Shown in pieces: positions 52,434-60,085 of a DNA stretch of 64,000 bases. Position 1 is the stretch's first letter, and every line of letters starts with the position of its first letter. The position numbers and the translations under genes are program-made. A model generated the notes under the pieces. That model saw only the letters and a list, made by a program, of their open reading frames with translations, was not told where the DNA came from and ran no database searches. Source of the stretch: JBCFBK01 sp038562555 (lineage in GTDB: Bacteria > Bacteroidota > Bacteroidia > Bacteroidales > Prolixibacteraceae); the NCBI GenBank assembly GCA_038562555.1, contig JBCFBK010000017.1, forward strand, positions 35,041 through 99,040, given 5' to 3'.

Positions 52434-52482
52434 ATACAAAACACAAGTATCAAGAACCAGGAACAAGGAATCAAGAGGCAAA
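52434..52482 (-). repeat. Degenerate 7-nt word array E1
   Basis: Seven 7-mers; read on the minus strand they follow the TCyTGnn pattern (TCTTGAT, TCCTGGT, ACTTGTG), the same vocabulary as arrays A and D but inverted relative to D. It lies upstream of the ywbE-like start. Confidence 0.72.
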
Positions 52483-52511
52483 ACAACGCTTTTGGCTATT
52501 CGCAGTAAAAA

Positions 52512-52595
52512 CACCCTGTATCCTGTCACCTTGCAACCCTCTTCCGCTCTTCGTCATGCGCCGTGCTCTGTGCCTTTCACCCTGTAACCTGTAAC
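52512..52595 (+). repeat. Degenerate 7-nt word array E2
   Basis: About twelve 7-mers ending with CTGTAAC twice. It contains CCCTGTATCC, also present in B1, and GTGC/GCTCT words in the same order as in B2. It ends 3 nt before the glpT stop codon. Confidence 0.7.
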
Positions 52596-52598
52596 TGC

Positions 52599-53936
52599 TT
52601 AGTATTTTGCTTCGCGGAGGATCTTGTTCTCCTCGATCCAGGCATAAGCCATACACAGGATGGCCAACACACACGAAATAATCAGCACCGCGAACCCGCC
52701 CCCCCAGCCGAAATGATCAACCACAAATCCCATGGCGATGTTGGCAAAAAGCGCTCCGCCGGCATAACCAAACAAACCGGTAAAACCGGCTGCCGTTCCG
52801 GCTGCCTTTTTGGGAACTAGATCCAGCGCATGAACACCGATAAGCATAACCGGCCCGTAAATCAAAAATCCAATCAGGATCAGCGCAATCGTATTGGCGA
52901 CAAGTGAAACACTTGTCCAGTATAACAGGATCGCCAGCAATACAGCGATCATGTAAATAATGATCACCGGTCCTCTCCTGCCCTTAAACAAGCGGTCGCT
53001 CAGATACCCGCACAGCAAGGTGCCCGGGATACCGGCATATTCGTAGGCAAAATAGGCCGCTCCTGTTTCGTTGATGGAGAAGTGTTTTGCCTCTTCAAGG
53101 TACGTCGGGGCCCAGTCGAGCACGCCGTAGCGTACCAGGTAAACGAAAACGTTGGCCAAGGCAATCGCCCACAGCATCTTGTTTGGGAAAACATATTTAG
53201 TGAAAATTTCTTTCGCTGAGAGTTCAACCTCTTTCTGATCCGAATAGACCACCGGATAGTCATTTTTGTACTCCTCAATACGGGGCAGTCCGCACGATTG
53301 CGGTGTGTCGCGAATTAAAAAATAAGCCAGGAAAGCAATCCCCACAGCGATCATGCCGGGAAAATAAAATTTACTATGCCAGTCTGAAAACAAAAAGATA
53401 CCGGCGATTGCAAGCGGTCCAATCAGTCCGCCGCCCACATTATGCGCCACATTCCAGATCGACATCTTTGTTCCGCGCTCCTTCAGGGAGAACCAGTGTA
53501 CCATCACACGACCACAGGGAGGCCAACCCATCCCCTGGAACCAGCCATTGATCAGCAGCATCAGGAACATGATGGCAATCGAAGACGTGGCGAACGGGAA
53601 AACACCCATCACAACCATTGTCAGTGCCGACAATAAAAGGCCCAGCGGCAAAAATATCCGGGCATTGCTTCGGTCCGACACATTACCCATCAAGAATTTA
53701 CTCAGCCCGTAGGCAATCGAAACGCCCGACAGGGCAAATCCCAGCTCGGCTTTTGAAAACCCTTCCTGCACCAGATCGGGCATGGCCAGCGAAAAATTTT
53801 TGCGGACCAGGTAGTAACCTGCATAGCCAATAAAAATACCCATGAACACCTGAAACCTTAGCCGCTTGTAATCCCTGTCAACCTGGGACTCAGACACCGG
53901 TTCCTTAAAAGCCGCAGGACGTAAAAATTTAATCAT
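52599..53936 (-). CDS. glpT: Glycerol-3-phosphate transporter (GlpT family)
   Basis: A 445-residue organophosphate:phosphate antiporter with 12 helices. The start (FMGIFIGYAGYYLVRKNFSLAMPDLV), the loop GNVSDRSNARIFLP, GWFQGMGWPPCGRVMVHWF and NVAHNVGGG are hallmarks of GlpT/UhpT. It should import glycerol-3-phosphate in exchange for phosphate. Divergent from the DeoR/GlpR-type regulator with 280 nt between them and part of a glycerol regulon with glpF, glpK and glpD nearby. Confidence 0.88.
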   Translation of the reverse strand: MIKFLRPAAFKEPVSESQVDRDYKRLRFQVFMGIFIGYAGYYLVRKNFSLAMPDLVQEGFSKAELGFALSGVSIAYGLSKFLMGNVSDRSNARIFLPLGLLLSALTMVVMGVFPFATSSIAIMFLMLLINGWFQGMGWPPCGRVMVHWFSLKERGTKMSIWNVAHNVGGGLIGPLAIAGIFLFSDWHSKFYFPGMIAVGIAFLAYFLIRDTPQSCGLPRIEEYKNDYPVVYSDQKEVELSAKEIFTKYVFPNKMLWAIALANVFVYLVRYGVLDWAPTYLEEAKHFSINETGAAYFAYEYAGIPGTLLCGYLSDRLFKGRRGPVIIIYMIAVLLAILLYWTSVSLVANTIALILIGFLIYGPVMLIGVHALDLVPKKAAGTAAGFTGLFGYAGGALFANIAMGFVVDHFGWGGGFAVLIISCVLAILCMAYAWIEENKILREAKY

Positions 53937-53963
53937 ATGTTTTGTTTAGTTGAGTAATACAAT

Positions 53964-53971
53964 CAAATATA
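53964..53971 (-). promoter_or_regulatory. Putative -7 box of glpT
   Basis: Minus strand TATATTTG, exact TAnnTTTG match, 27 nt before the glpT ATG. No -33 TTG at ideal spacing. Confidence 0.4.
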
Positions 53972-54081
53972 AACAAGGATCTGGTTTTCCTGTAATATTT
54001 CCTATTATTTCGATTTATTACTAATTTTTATCTATTGATTTCATTTGTGAAAATAGTAATACTTTAAAGAAGAAGCAAACG

Positions 54082-54097
54082 AATTAAAGCTTTAATT
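54082..54097. promoter_or_regulatory. Perfect 16-bp palindrome in the glpT/regulator intergenic region
   Basis: AATTAAAGCTTTAATT is a perfect palindrome lying between the divergent glpT and DeoR-type genes, a suitable place for an operator. Whether the DeoR-type protein binds it is unknown. Confidence 0.4.
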
Positions 54098-54119
54098 TCA
54101 AAAAAAGGAAGAAATGTTG

Positions 54120-54195
54120 AAAAGAAATATCTATGTTCGAGAGTTTGCGACCTAAAAAAGGAGATGGTCAAATAAAAAGAAATATCTATTTTTGA
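54120..54195 (+). promoter_or_regulatory. Twin promoter-like direct repeats before the glp regulator
   Basis: Two 21-bp near-identical copies (54120-54140 and 54175-54195), each AAAAGAAATATCTAT followed by GTTCGA or TTTTGA. The second contains an exact -7 box TATTTTTG (54187-54194) 22 nt before the start codon. The first contains TATGTTCGA, which resembles the E. coli GlpR half-operator (WATKYTCGWW). Together they suggest an autoregulated promoter. Confidence 0.45.
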
Positions 54196-54216
54196 AAGAA
54201 AATTCAATCACCCATC

Positions 54217-54978
54217 ATGATTACCTCACAGCGTCACAAGTACATTCTTGAAAAGGTTGCCAAAAAAGGATTCGTAACCGTATCTGAACTGAGCGACGAA
54301 CTCAATGTTTCCACAGTAACAATCCGAAAGGACCTGAAAGTCCTCGAAGAACGCAAGTTGTTATATAAGACTCATGGCGGCGCCAGCGTCACCGACCCCT
54401 ACATAAACGACCGGCCGGTCGACATGAAGGAAAATATTGAAGTTGAACAAAAGGAACTGATCGCCAAAAAAGCCGCGGAACTGGTTATTCCAAACGATTC
54501 AATCATTATCGCCTCGGGAACTACAGTTCTCGCGCTGGCCAAGGCTCTGAACACAGACAGAAACCTGACCGTGCTGACAAGCGCTATGAATGTCAGCCTG
54601 GCGCTCCTGCAGCATCAGAACATCGAAGTGGTTCAGCTCGGAGGCAGTGTGAGAAGAACCTCTTCGTCGGTTGTCGGGCATTATGCAGAAAACATGTTGC
54701 AGAATTTTGCCTGCAGTAAGCTTTTTCTTGGCGTCGACGGTATTGATCTGGATTTCGGACTCACCACCACCAACCTGATGGAAGCCCAACTCAATCAGCA
54801 AATGATGAAAATAGCCCAAAAGATCGTGGTGATTGCCGACGCGACCAAATTCGGGAAAAAGGGGTTTGGAAAAATCTGCGACCTGGATAAAGTCGATATC
54901 ATTATTACCGACAAGCGGATTCCGGATCACTTTGCCAGCAAAATCGAAGAACTCGGGATTCAGTTGATGATTGTCTGA
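54217..54978 (+). CDS. DeoR/GlpR-family transcriptional regulator
   Basis: A 253-residue repressor-type protein: N-terminal winged helix-turn-helix (about 5-58; RHKYILEKVAKKGFVTVSEL, SDELNVSTVTIRKDLKVLEE, with the TIRKDL recognition helix) and a C-terminal DeoR sensor domain (about 75-235; DSIIIASGTTVLALAKAL, KLFLGVDGIDLDFGLTTTN, VVIADATKFGKKGFGKICDL). The sensor domain binds phosphorylated sugars or polyols. Given glpT, glpF, glpK and glpD around it, it most likely senses glycerol-3-phosphate and represses this regulon (inference). Confidence 0.88.
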   Translation: MITSQRHKYILEKVAKKGFVTVSELSDELNVSTVTIRKDLKVLEERKLLYKTHGGASVTDPYINDRPVDMKENIEVEQKELIAKKAAELVIPNDSIIIASGTTVLALAKALNTDRNLTVLTSAMNVSLALLQHQNIEVVQLGGSVRRTSSSVVGHYAENMLQNFACSKLFLGVDGIDLDFGLTTTNLMEAQLNQQMMKIAQKIVVIADATKFGKKGFGKICDLDKVDIIITDKRIPDHFASKIEELGIQLMIV

Positions 54979-54985
54979 CAGTAAA

Positions 54986-55016
54986 CCCTCCGGGACCAAT
55001 AAAGAATCCCGAAGGG
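54986..55016 (-). terminator. Weak hairpin between convergent glp genes
   Basis: CCCTCCGGGA and TCCCGAAGGG form a 10-bp stem; on the minus strand it is completed by a G-U pair, on the plus strand it has a mismatch. No U-run. Probable end region of the glpDKF-HAD operon. Confidence 0.35.
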
Positions 55017-55026
55017 CAAACTGATT

Positions 55027-55959
55027 TTACTTCGGGTTGGATTTGTTTTTCCGGATCTTCCAGGATTCCGTATGGAATATGACTTTTGGATCGGCCACAT
55101 CGTCGCATTTTACAATCAGGGCTCCTTCCTTTTCCCAGTATGATTTTACGGTATGCCCGTTCATCGGTCCGTCTTCGGCGCCTCTGACCGACTCATCGTC
55201 AGGATTCACAACGATTTTTAGTCCGGCCGACTCGTTCAGCATATCCATGTCACCACGGCTGTTTCCGCCAACGATAAGCGGCTTTACTTTGATAAATGTT
55301 TCAATTGCCGATGCTTTTCCGTCGTCCTGCGGAATGGGGGGAATAATCTCTCCGGTCGTTTTCCCTGCCGCAATCACGCATTTCGCGCCAATAATATTAA
55401 TATTGGAAAGGCCCAGCTCCAGGGCTACAAATTTCTGGTACAGCAACTCAGGCGAAGCAGTCAGTATCCAGACTTCAAAATCATATTCTTTCAGGTTGGC
55501 AATCAGTTCTTTCATCTCGGGATAAAACTTTCTCTGATAAGCCTTGCGATAACAGTCATAGCCAATCGTTTCGATTTCTTCAGGCGAAAGTCCTGCCAGA
55601 AAGTGAACCCGGTCCTCCACATAAATCTTACCGACATTATCGCCATTTTTAACCATCTTGTCCAGTATCGCCAGCTTTTCCTTTGCCTCCTTATCATTCC
55701 GCTTTTTAAGCACTTCATCCGCATACTGGTATAGCGCCTCATCGGCCAGGTAATAGGGGGTCTGACCAAATACCGTACCGTCACAGTCAAAGACGGCAAC
55801 TTTCCGCTCTTTCATCGGGATCGTGCCGTTTAAAAAGCTCTCGAGTTTGCCATTAACTTCGTCCGACCAGTCTTTGATCGGCCGGTATGTTTGTGCCTGC
55901 AGACCCTGCATCAGGAAAAGGACTGCCAATGTGCCTGTAATGAATAGCTTTCTAACCAT
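55027..55959 (-). CDS. Exported HAD-family phosphatase in the glp operon
   Basis: A 310-residue protein with a signal peptide (MVRKLFITGTLAVLFLMQGLQAQ) and a HAD phosphatase core: nucleophile Asp58 and acid Asp60 (VFDCDGTVFG), an inserted helical cap (about 70-140), motif II ILTASPE, and the metal motif GGNSRGDMDML. It resembles phosphoserine-phosphatase-like HADs but is exported. Start taken at the signal-peptide Met. As the last gene behind glpF (13 nt gap) it may release glycerol or free phosphate from periplasmic organophosphates such as glycerophosphate (inference). Confidence 0.8.
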   Translation of the reverse strand: MVRKLFITGTLAVLFLMQGLQAQTYRPIKDWSDEVNGKLESFLNGTIPMKERKVAVFDCDGTVFGQTPYYLADEALYQYADEVLKKRNDKEAKEKLAILDKMVKNGDNVGKIYVEDRVHFLAGLSPEEIETIGYDCYRKAYQRKFYPEMKELIANLKEYDFEVWILTASPELLYQKFVALELGLSNINIIGAKCVIAAGKTTGEIIPPIPQDDGKASAIETFIKVKPLIVGGNSRGDMDMLNESAGLKIVVNPDDESVRGAEDGPMNGHTVKSYWEKEGALIVKCDDVADPKVIFHTESWKIRKNKSNPK

Positions 55960-55972
55960 CTTTCTTTCTGTT

Positions 55973-56719
55973 TTAACTTTTAAGTGCCAGATATACTCCC
56001 GCCGCAAGGCATGCGCCAACAATTGGTGCGGCAACCGGGATCCAGGCATAGTACCAGTCGCTGGTCCCCTTATTTTTCATGGGAAGAAGGGTATGCATAA
56101 TCCGCGGGCCCAGGTCGCGGGCCGGATTAATGGCGTAACCGGTTGCGCCTCCCAGCGACATACCGATGCCCATCACCACCAGTGAAACCGGAAGTGCATC
56201 GAGGGTTCCCAGCTTAAAGGCTACCTGTTCGAAGCCTTCTCCTTCAATGGAGGGAGAGGCAATGAAGTAAATAGCAAAGATCAGCACAAAAGTTCCGATC
56301 ACCTCCGCGATAAAATTATCCTTGTAGCTTCGTATGGCCGGACTCGTTGAAAAACAGGCCAGTTTCGCTGCATGGTCGGGTGTTTCGTTGAAATGGTTGC
56401 GAAAGAAAAGCCACACCAGCGAAGCCCCTGTGGCAGCTCCGCAGACCTGCGCCACGACATAAAGCGGCACCTCGGCCCAGGGAAATTTACCAATCATTGC
56501 CAGACCCACCGAGACCGCCGGATTCAGATGAGCACCCGATACCGGTCCGGCAACAATGACGCCGACAAACACACCGAGTCCCCAGGCGATGGTGATCACG
56601 ATCCAGGATCCGGTATCGCCCGACGATTTTGTTTTTGCCAGAACCATATTGGCCACTACCCCGTTTCCGAGCAGGATCAGCAGCATGGTGCCTATAAATT
56701 CATACCAGAAATTGATCAT
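55973..56719 (-). CDS. glpF: Glycerol facilitator (aquaglyceroporin GlpF)
   Basis: A 248-residue MIP-family channel with six predicted helices and two half-helix NPA motifs at residues 66-68 (GAHLNPAVSVG) and 198-200 (YAINPARDLGPR). The Arg201-Asp202 after the second NPA is the GlpF-type pattern (aspartate favours glycerol over water-only channels). It lies between glpK (18 nt) and the exported HAD gene and should admit glycerol for GlpK. Confidence 0.92.
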   Translation of the reverse strand: MINFWYEFIGTMLLILLGNGVVANMVLAKTKSSGDTGSWIVITIAWGLGVFVGVIVAGPVSGAHLNPAVSVGLAMIGKFPWAEVPLYVVAQVCGAATGASLVWLFFRNHFNETPDHAAKLACFSTSPAIRSYKDNFIAEVIGTFVLIFAIYFIASPSIEGEGFEQVAFKLGTLDALPVSLVVMGIGMSLGGATGYAINPARDLGPRIMHTLLPMKNKGTSDWYYAWIPVAAPIVGACLAAGVYLALKS

Positions 56720-56737
56720 ACTGTTTTGCGGTTTTAG

Positions 56738-58231
56738 TTAGTTATCCAGATCCCATTTCATGGAGCGCTTCAGCGCTTCGTGCCACCTGCCAATGAGCCG
56801 TTCGGCCCCGGCGGCGGACAATTGCGGAACAAACCGTTGATCACTCTCCTGCCGCCGGCAGATTTCGTCGAGGTTCTTCCAGAATCCCACAGCCAGACCT
56901 GCCAGATATGCAGCTCCCATAGCGGTAGTTTCCAGCACTTTGGGGCGAACGACCGGCCGCTGGAGAATGTCGGATTGAAACTGCATTAGAAAATCGTTCG
57001 CTGCCGCGCCACCGTCAACACGAAGTTCACTGACCCGGATACCGGCATCTTCTTCCATGGCTTTCAACACATCGTATGTCTGAAAAGCAATCGCTTCCAG
57101 GGCAGCCCGGCAAATATGCGCCGCTGTAGTTCCTCTCGTCAGCCCGATCATCATTCCTCGGGCATGGGGATCCCAATGCGGCGTACCCAAACCGGTAAGC
57201 GCAGGTACCAGATAAACACCTCCGTTATCGGGAACAGAACGGGCAAGCCCTTCTGTCTCGGCTGATGATTTGATAATACCCAGGCCATCGCGCAACCACT
57301 GGACAATAGCGCCGGCGACGAAAATACTTCCCTCAAGCGCATAGGTGGTCTCGCCATTAACCTGCCAGGCTACTGTCGAAAGTAACTTATTGCCCGACCT
57401 GACCGCTTTGCTGCCGGTATTGGCAAGAATAAAGCAGCCTGTGCCGTAGGTATTTTTGACCATTCCCGGCTGCAGGCAACATTGTCCGAAGGTAGCGGCC
57501 TGCTGGTCTCCGGCGATTCCGGAAACCGGAATTTCATCGCCAAACTGCCGTGTGCTGCCGTATATTTCGGACGAAGACCTTACTTCGGGCAGGATGGAAG
57601 CCGGAATACCCAACAGCTTCAGCAGTTCCTGATCCCATTGCATGGTATGGATATTATAAAGCATGGTTCGGCTGGCATTGGTAACGTCGGTTACATGCAC
57701 GGCACCCTTTGTAAAATTCCAAAGCAGCCAGCTATCGATCGTGCCAAAGGCCAGTTCCCCGGCCTCCGCCCTTTGCCGGGCCCCCGGGACCTGGTCGAGA
57801 ATCCATTTTATTTTTGTGCCTGAAAAATAGGAATCAATAATCAGCCCGGTCTTGCTATAGATCTTTTCACCATATCCCTGTCGGTTGAGTTCATCACAAA
57901 ATCCCGAGGTCCGCCGATCCTGCCAGACAATGGCATGACAGACCGGCTTACCGGTTTGGCGGTCCCAGATAACGGTTGTTTCACGTTGATTGGTAATCCC
58001 CATGCACGCCACCTCCGCTGCACGAATCCCGACGTCGCGCAAAACCGCTGAAGCCACCTCAGTCTGTGATGCCCATATTTCTTCGGCGTCGTGCTCCACC
58101 CAGCCCGGGTTAGGGTAATACTGACGGAACTCTTTTTGGGCCACTCCCTGTATATTCCCGTCCCGGGTAAAAATGATCGCACGCGAACTGGTTGTTCCCT
58201 GGTCGAGCGACAAAACATACTTTTTTTCCAT
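56738..58231 (-). CDS. glpK: Glycerol kinase
   Basis: A 497-residue FGGY-family kinase phosphorylating glycerol to glycerol-3-phosphate. The phosphate-binding start LSLDQGTTSSRAIIF, GITNQRETTVIWDR, WQDRRT, SGTKIKWIL, GDQQAATFGQ, KNTYGTGCF and the ATP-site motif VDGGAAANDFLMQFQ are all present, with full length. It is the second gene after glpD (88 nt) and ahead of glpF. Confidence 0.96.
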   Translation of the reverse strand: MEKKYVLSLDQGTTSSRAIIFTRDGNIQGVAQKEFRQYYPNPGWVEHDAEEIWASQTEVASAVLRDVGIRAAEVACMGITNQRETTVIWDRQTGKPVCHAIVWQDRRTSGFCDELNRQGYGEKIYSKTGLIIDSYFSGTKIKWILDQVPGARQRAEAGELAFGTIDSWLLWNFTKGAVHVTDVTNASRTMLYNIHTMQWDQELLKLLGIPASILPEVRSSSEIYGSTRQFGDEIPVSGIAGDQQAATFGQCCLQPGMVKNTYGTGCFILANTGSKAVRSGNKLLSTVAWQVNGETTYALEGSIFVAGAIVQWLRDGLGIIKSSAETEGLARSVPDNGGVYLVPALTGLGTPHWDPHARGMMIGLTRGTTAAHICRAALEAIAFQTYDVLKAMEEDAGIRVSELRVDGGAAANDFLMQFQSDILQRPVVRPKVLETTAMGAAYLAGLAVGFWKNLDEICRRQESDQRFVPQLSAAGAERLIGRWHEALKRSMKWDLDN

Positions 58232-58319
58232 CTGCCTTTGGTTTAATCAGGGTTTAAATTTTATCCACCGTCGAATTTACTGGATGTATTCCAGAAATAA
58301 AATTTTCCGTGGCTAACTT

Positions 58320-59882
58320 TTAGTTCAGTATGTAATTTTTTGCCATATTCGAATAACGGGCAACCTGTTCTTCCTCCCAAAGCCGGTCTTTTCCAAGTTC
58401 ACGGGCCATAATACGGGCAACAGCTGCCGCCATGGCTACGCTCTCGCGTGCATCCAGGAAAAGGGCCCTGCATCTTCTGGCCAGAAAATCTTCAACCGTC
58501 CGCGCCATTTCTTCCCTGACCGCCCAAACCACCTGAGCTTTAATGATCTTCAGACTCGCGCTCAGACTCTCTGCGAGTTCCGGATTCTCCCTGACCAGCT
58601 TCAGCACAGCATCTTCATCGGTTCCGTAAATCGCCAGCGAACTGTGAAACCCATTGATTTCACGGGAGCCATGGATAGGAAGAGAGCGGGTGACCGATGC
58701 TTTTACCGGCAGGCCCCCCACTTCGATCAGCTTGTCGACCGAGTCCTCAGCCATCTGCCTGTAAGTTGTCCATTTTCCGCCAATAATAGTGACCAGATTC
58801 GATCCGGAAACGACTACCCGGTGTCCCCGCGATATTTCTTTTGTTTTCTTGTTACCCTCGGTTGGCGCTGCCAGCGGCCTTAAACCGGCGAAAACACTTT
58901 TTACGTCAGCTCTCGTCGGAGCTTTCTTCAAAAACCGTCCTACGGTCTCCAAAATAAAATCTACCTCTTCGTCGAGGGCCCTTGGCTCCAGTTCCGGCTT
59001 TTCCTTCTGAATATCCGTGGTACCTACAACAACCTTATCATGCCAGGGAATGGCAAATAAAACCCGGCCATCACTTGTTTTGGGTATCATGATGGCATGG
59101 TCGCCGGGGAGGAATTCCTTATCGAGCACCAGATGAACTCCCTGACTTGGACGAACGATATCCGACGCTTTTGGATCGTCCATCCGCAAAATATCATCAA
59201 CAAAAACACCGGTCGCATTTAATACCGATTTGGCTTCAACGGCGTATTCTTCTCCGGTTTCCTGATCAACCGTGACAACGCCCGATATTTTGCCGTTTCT
59301 TTTCAGCAGCCGTGTTACTTTCATGTAATTAATAACTGTACCGCCATGGTCTTTGACGGTCTGGACCATATTCACAGCCAGCCTGGAATCGTCAAACTGT
59401 CCGTCGTGGTAGACAATTCCCCCCCGCAGGTTTTTATGGATCAACGTGGGGATTTTCTCCAGTGTTTTCTTCTTCCGGTAGGGAAATGACCTGCCCAGCC
59501 CCAGCCTCCCGGCCAATATATCGTATAAGGTAAGTCCGATCGTGTAAAAAGGCTTTTCCCACCACAGGTAAGCCGGAATAATAAACCGCTGATCCCGGAC
59601 AAGATGAGGAGCATTCTTCCGCATTAATCCACGTTCCCTCAGGGCTTCTAAAACGAGGGCAATATTTCCCTGCGCCAGATACCTCACCCCTCCGTGAACC
59701 AGCTTCGTACTTCTGCTGGATGTTCCTTTGGTGAAATCGGCCTGCTCTACCAGCAGGGTTTTAAAGCCTCGGGTAACCGAATCGATCGCGGCTCCCAGGC
59801 CCGACGCTCCGCCGCCAATAATCACGATATCCCAAAGCCTTCCCGGCCGTCTAATTTCGTTTAGTTCCTTGTTCCTATCCAT
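58320..59882 (-). CDS. glpD: Aerobic-type glycerol-3-phosphate dehydrogenase
   Basis: A 520-residue FAD flavoprotein that oxidises glycerol-3-phosphate to dihydroxyacetone phosphate and passes electrons to quinone at the inner membrane. FAD-binding IVIIGGGASGLGAAIDSVTR is near the N-terminus, followed by GTSSRSTKLVHGGVRYL, the substrate domain (GQFDDSRLAVNMVQT, PWHDKVVVGTTD) and the C-terminal DAO_C helical domain (DEDAVLKLVRENPEL, TVEDFLARR). First gene of the glpDKF-HAD operon, with its promoter in 59883-60020. Confidence 0.94.
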   Translation of the reverse strand: MDRNKELNEIRRPGRLWDIVIIGGGASGLGAAIDSVTRGFKTLLVEQADFTKGTSSRSTKLVHGGVRYLAQGNIALVLEALRERGLMRKNAPHLVRDQRFIIPAYLWWEKPFYTIGLTLYDILAGRLGLGRSFPYRKKKTLEKIPTLIHKNLRGGIVYHDGQFDDSRLAVNMVQTVKDHGGTVINYMKVTRLLKRNGKISGVVTVDQETGEEYAVEAKSVLNATGVFVDDILRMDDPKASDIVRPSQGVHLVLDKEFLPGDHAIMIPKTSDGRVLFAIPWHDKVVVGTTDIQKEKPELEPRALDEEVDFILETVGRFLKKAPTRADVKSVFAGLRPLAAPTEGNKKTKEISRGHRVVVSGSNLVTIIGGKWTTYRQMAEDSVDKLIEVGGLPVKASVTRSLPIHGSREINGFHSSLAIYGTDEDAVLKLVRENPELAESLSASLKIIKAQVVWAVREEMARTVEDFLARRCRALFLDARESVAMAAAVARIMARELGKDRLWEEEQVARYSNMAKNYILN

Positions 59883-59896
59883 AATCGCTCCGTCTT

Positions 59897-59989
59897 GTTT
59901 CTTTTTTCTTTATTTCGTTTCTTTTTATTGCAAAATAAAACTATTAAAAGAATAAAAACAAAAATTTAGAAACTAAATTTGAAACTAAA
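59897..59989 (-). promoter_or_regulatory. Promoter/operator region of the glpDKF operon
   Basis: Holds two short direct repeats: AAAAGAAAC twice on the minus strand (59897-59905 and 59917-59925), a word shared with the 21-bp repeats before the glp regulator (AAAAGAAAT), and GAAACTAAA twice on the plus strand (59969-59977 and 59981-59989). No exact -7 box; nearest is TATTTTG at about 59931. Candidate regulator-binding elements. Confidence 0.35.
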
Positions 59990-60026
59990 CTAATCTTTTT
60001 TGCCGGCAGGTCTTATGCGTATAAAA

Positions 60027-60064
60027 AACCGGGACAGATTGGACAATTCCAATCTGTCCCGGTT
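60027..60064 (-). terminator. Intrinsic terminator of the GH88 operon
   Basis: A perfect 16-bp stem (AACCGGGACAGATTGG and complement, 6-nt loop), followed on the minus strand by TTTTTT. It lies 21 nt after the stop of the GH88 gene and ends the right-hand polysaccharide locus. Confidence 0.82.
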
Positions 60065-60085
60065 CACCATCCCGTGTTTTAAATA

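Noticed and set aside
53937..54216. A metabolite riboswitch in the glpT/regulator spacer
   Set aside because: AT-rich spacer with a palindrome and direct repeats but no structured aptamer-like fold; elsewhere in the window no riboswitch consensus was seen either.
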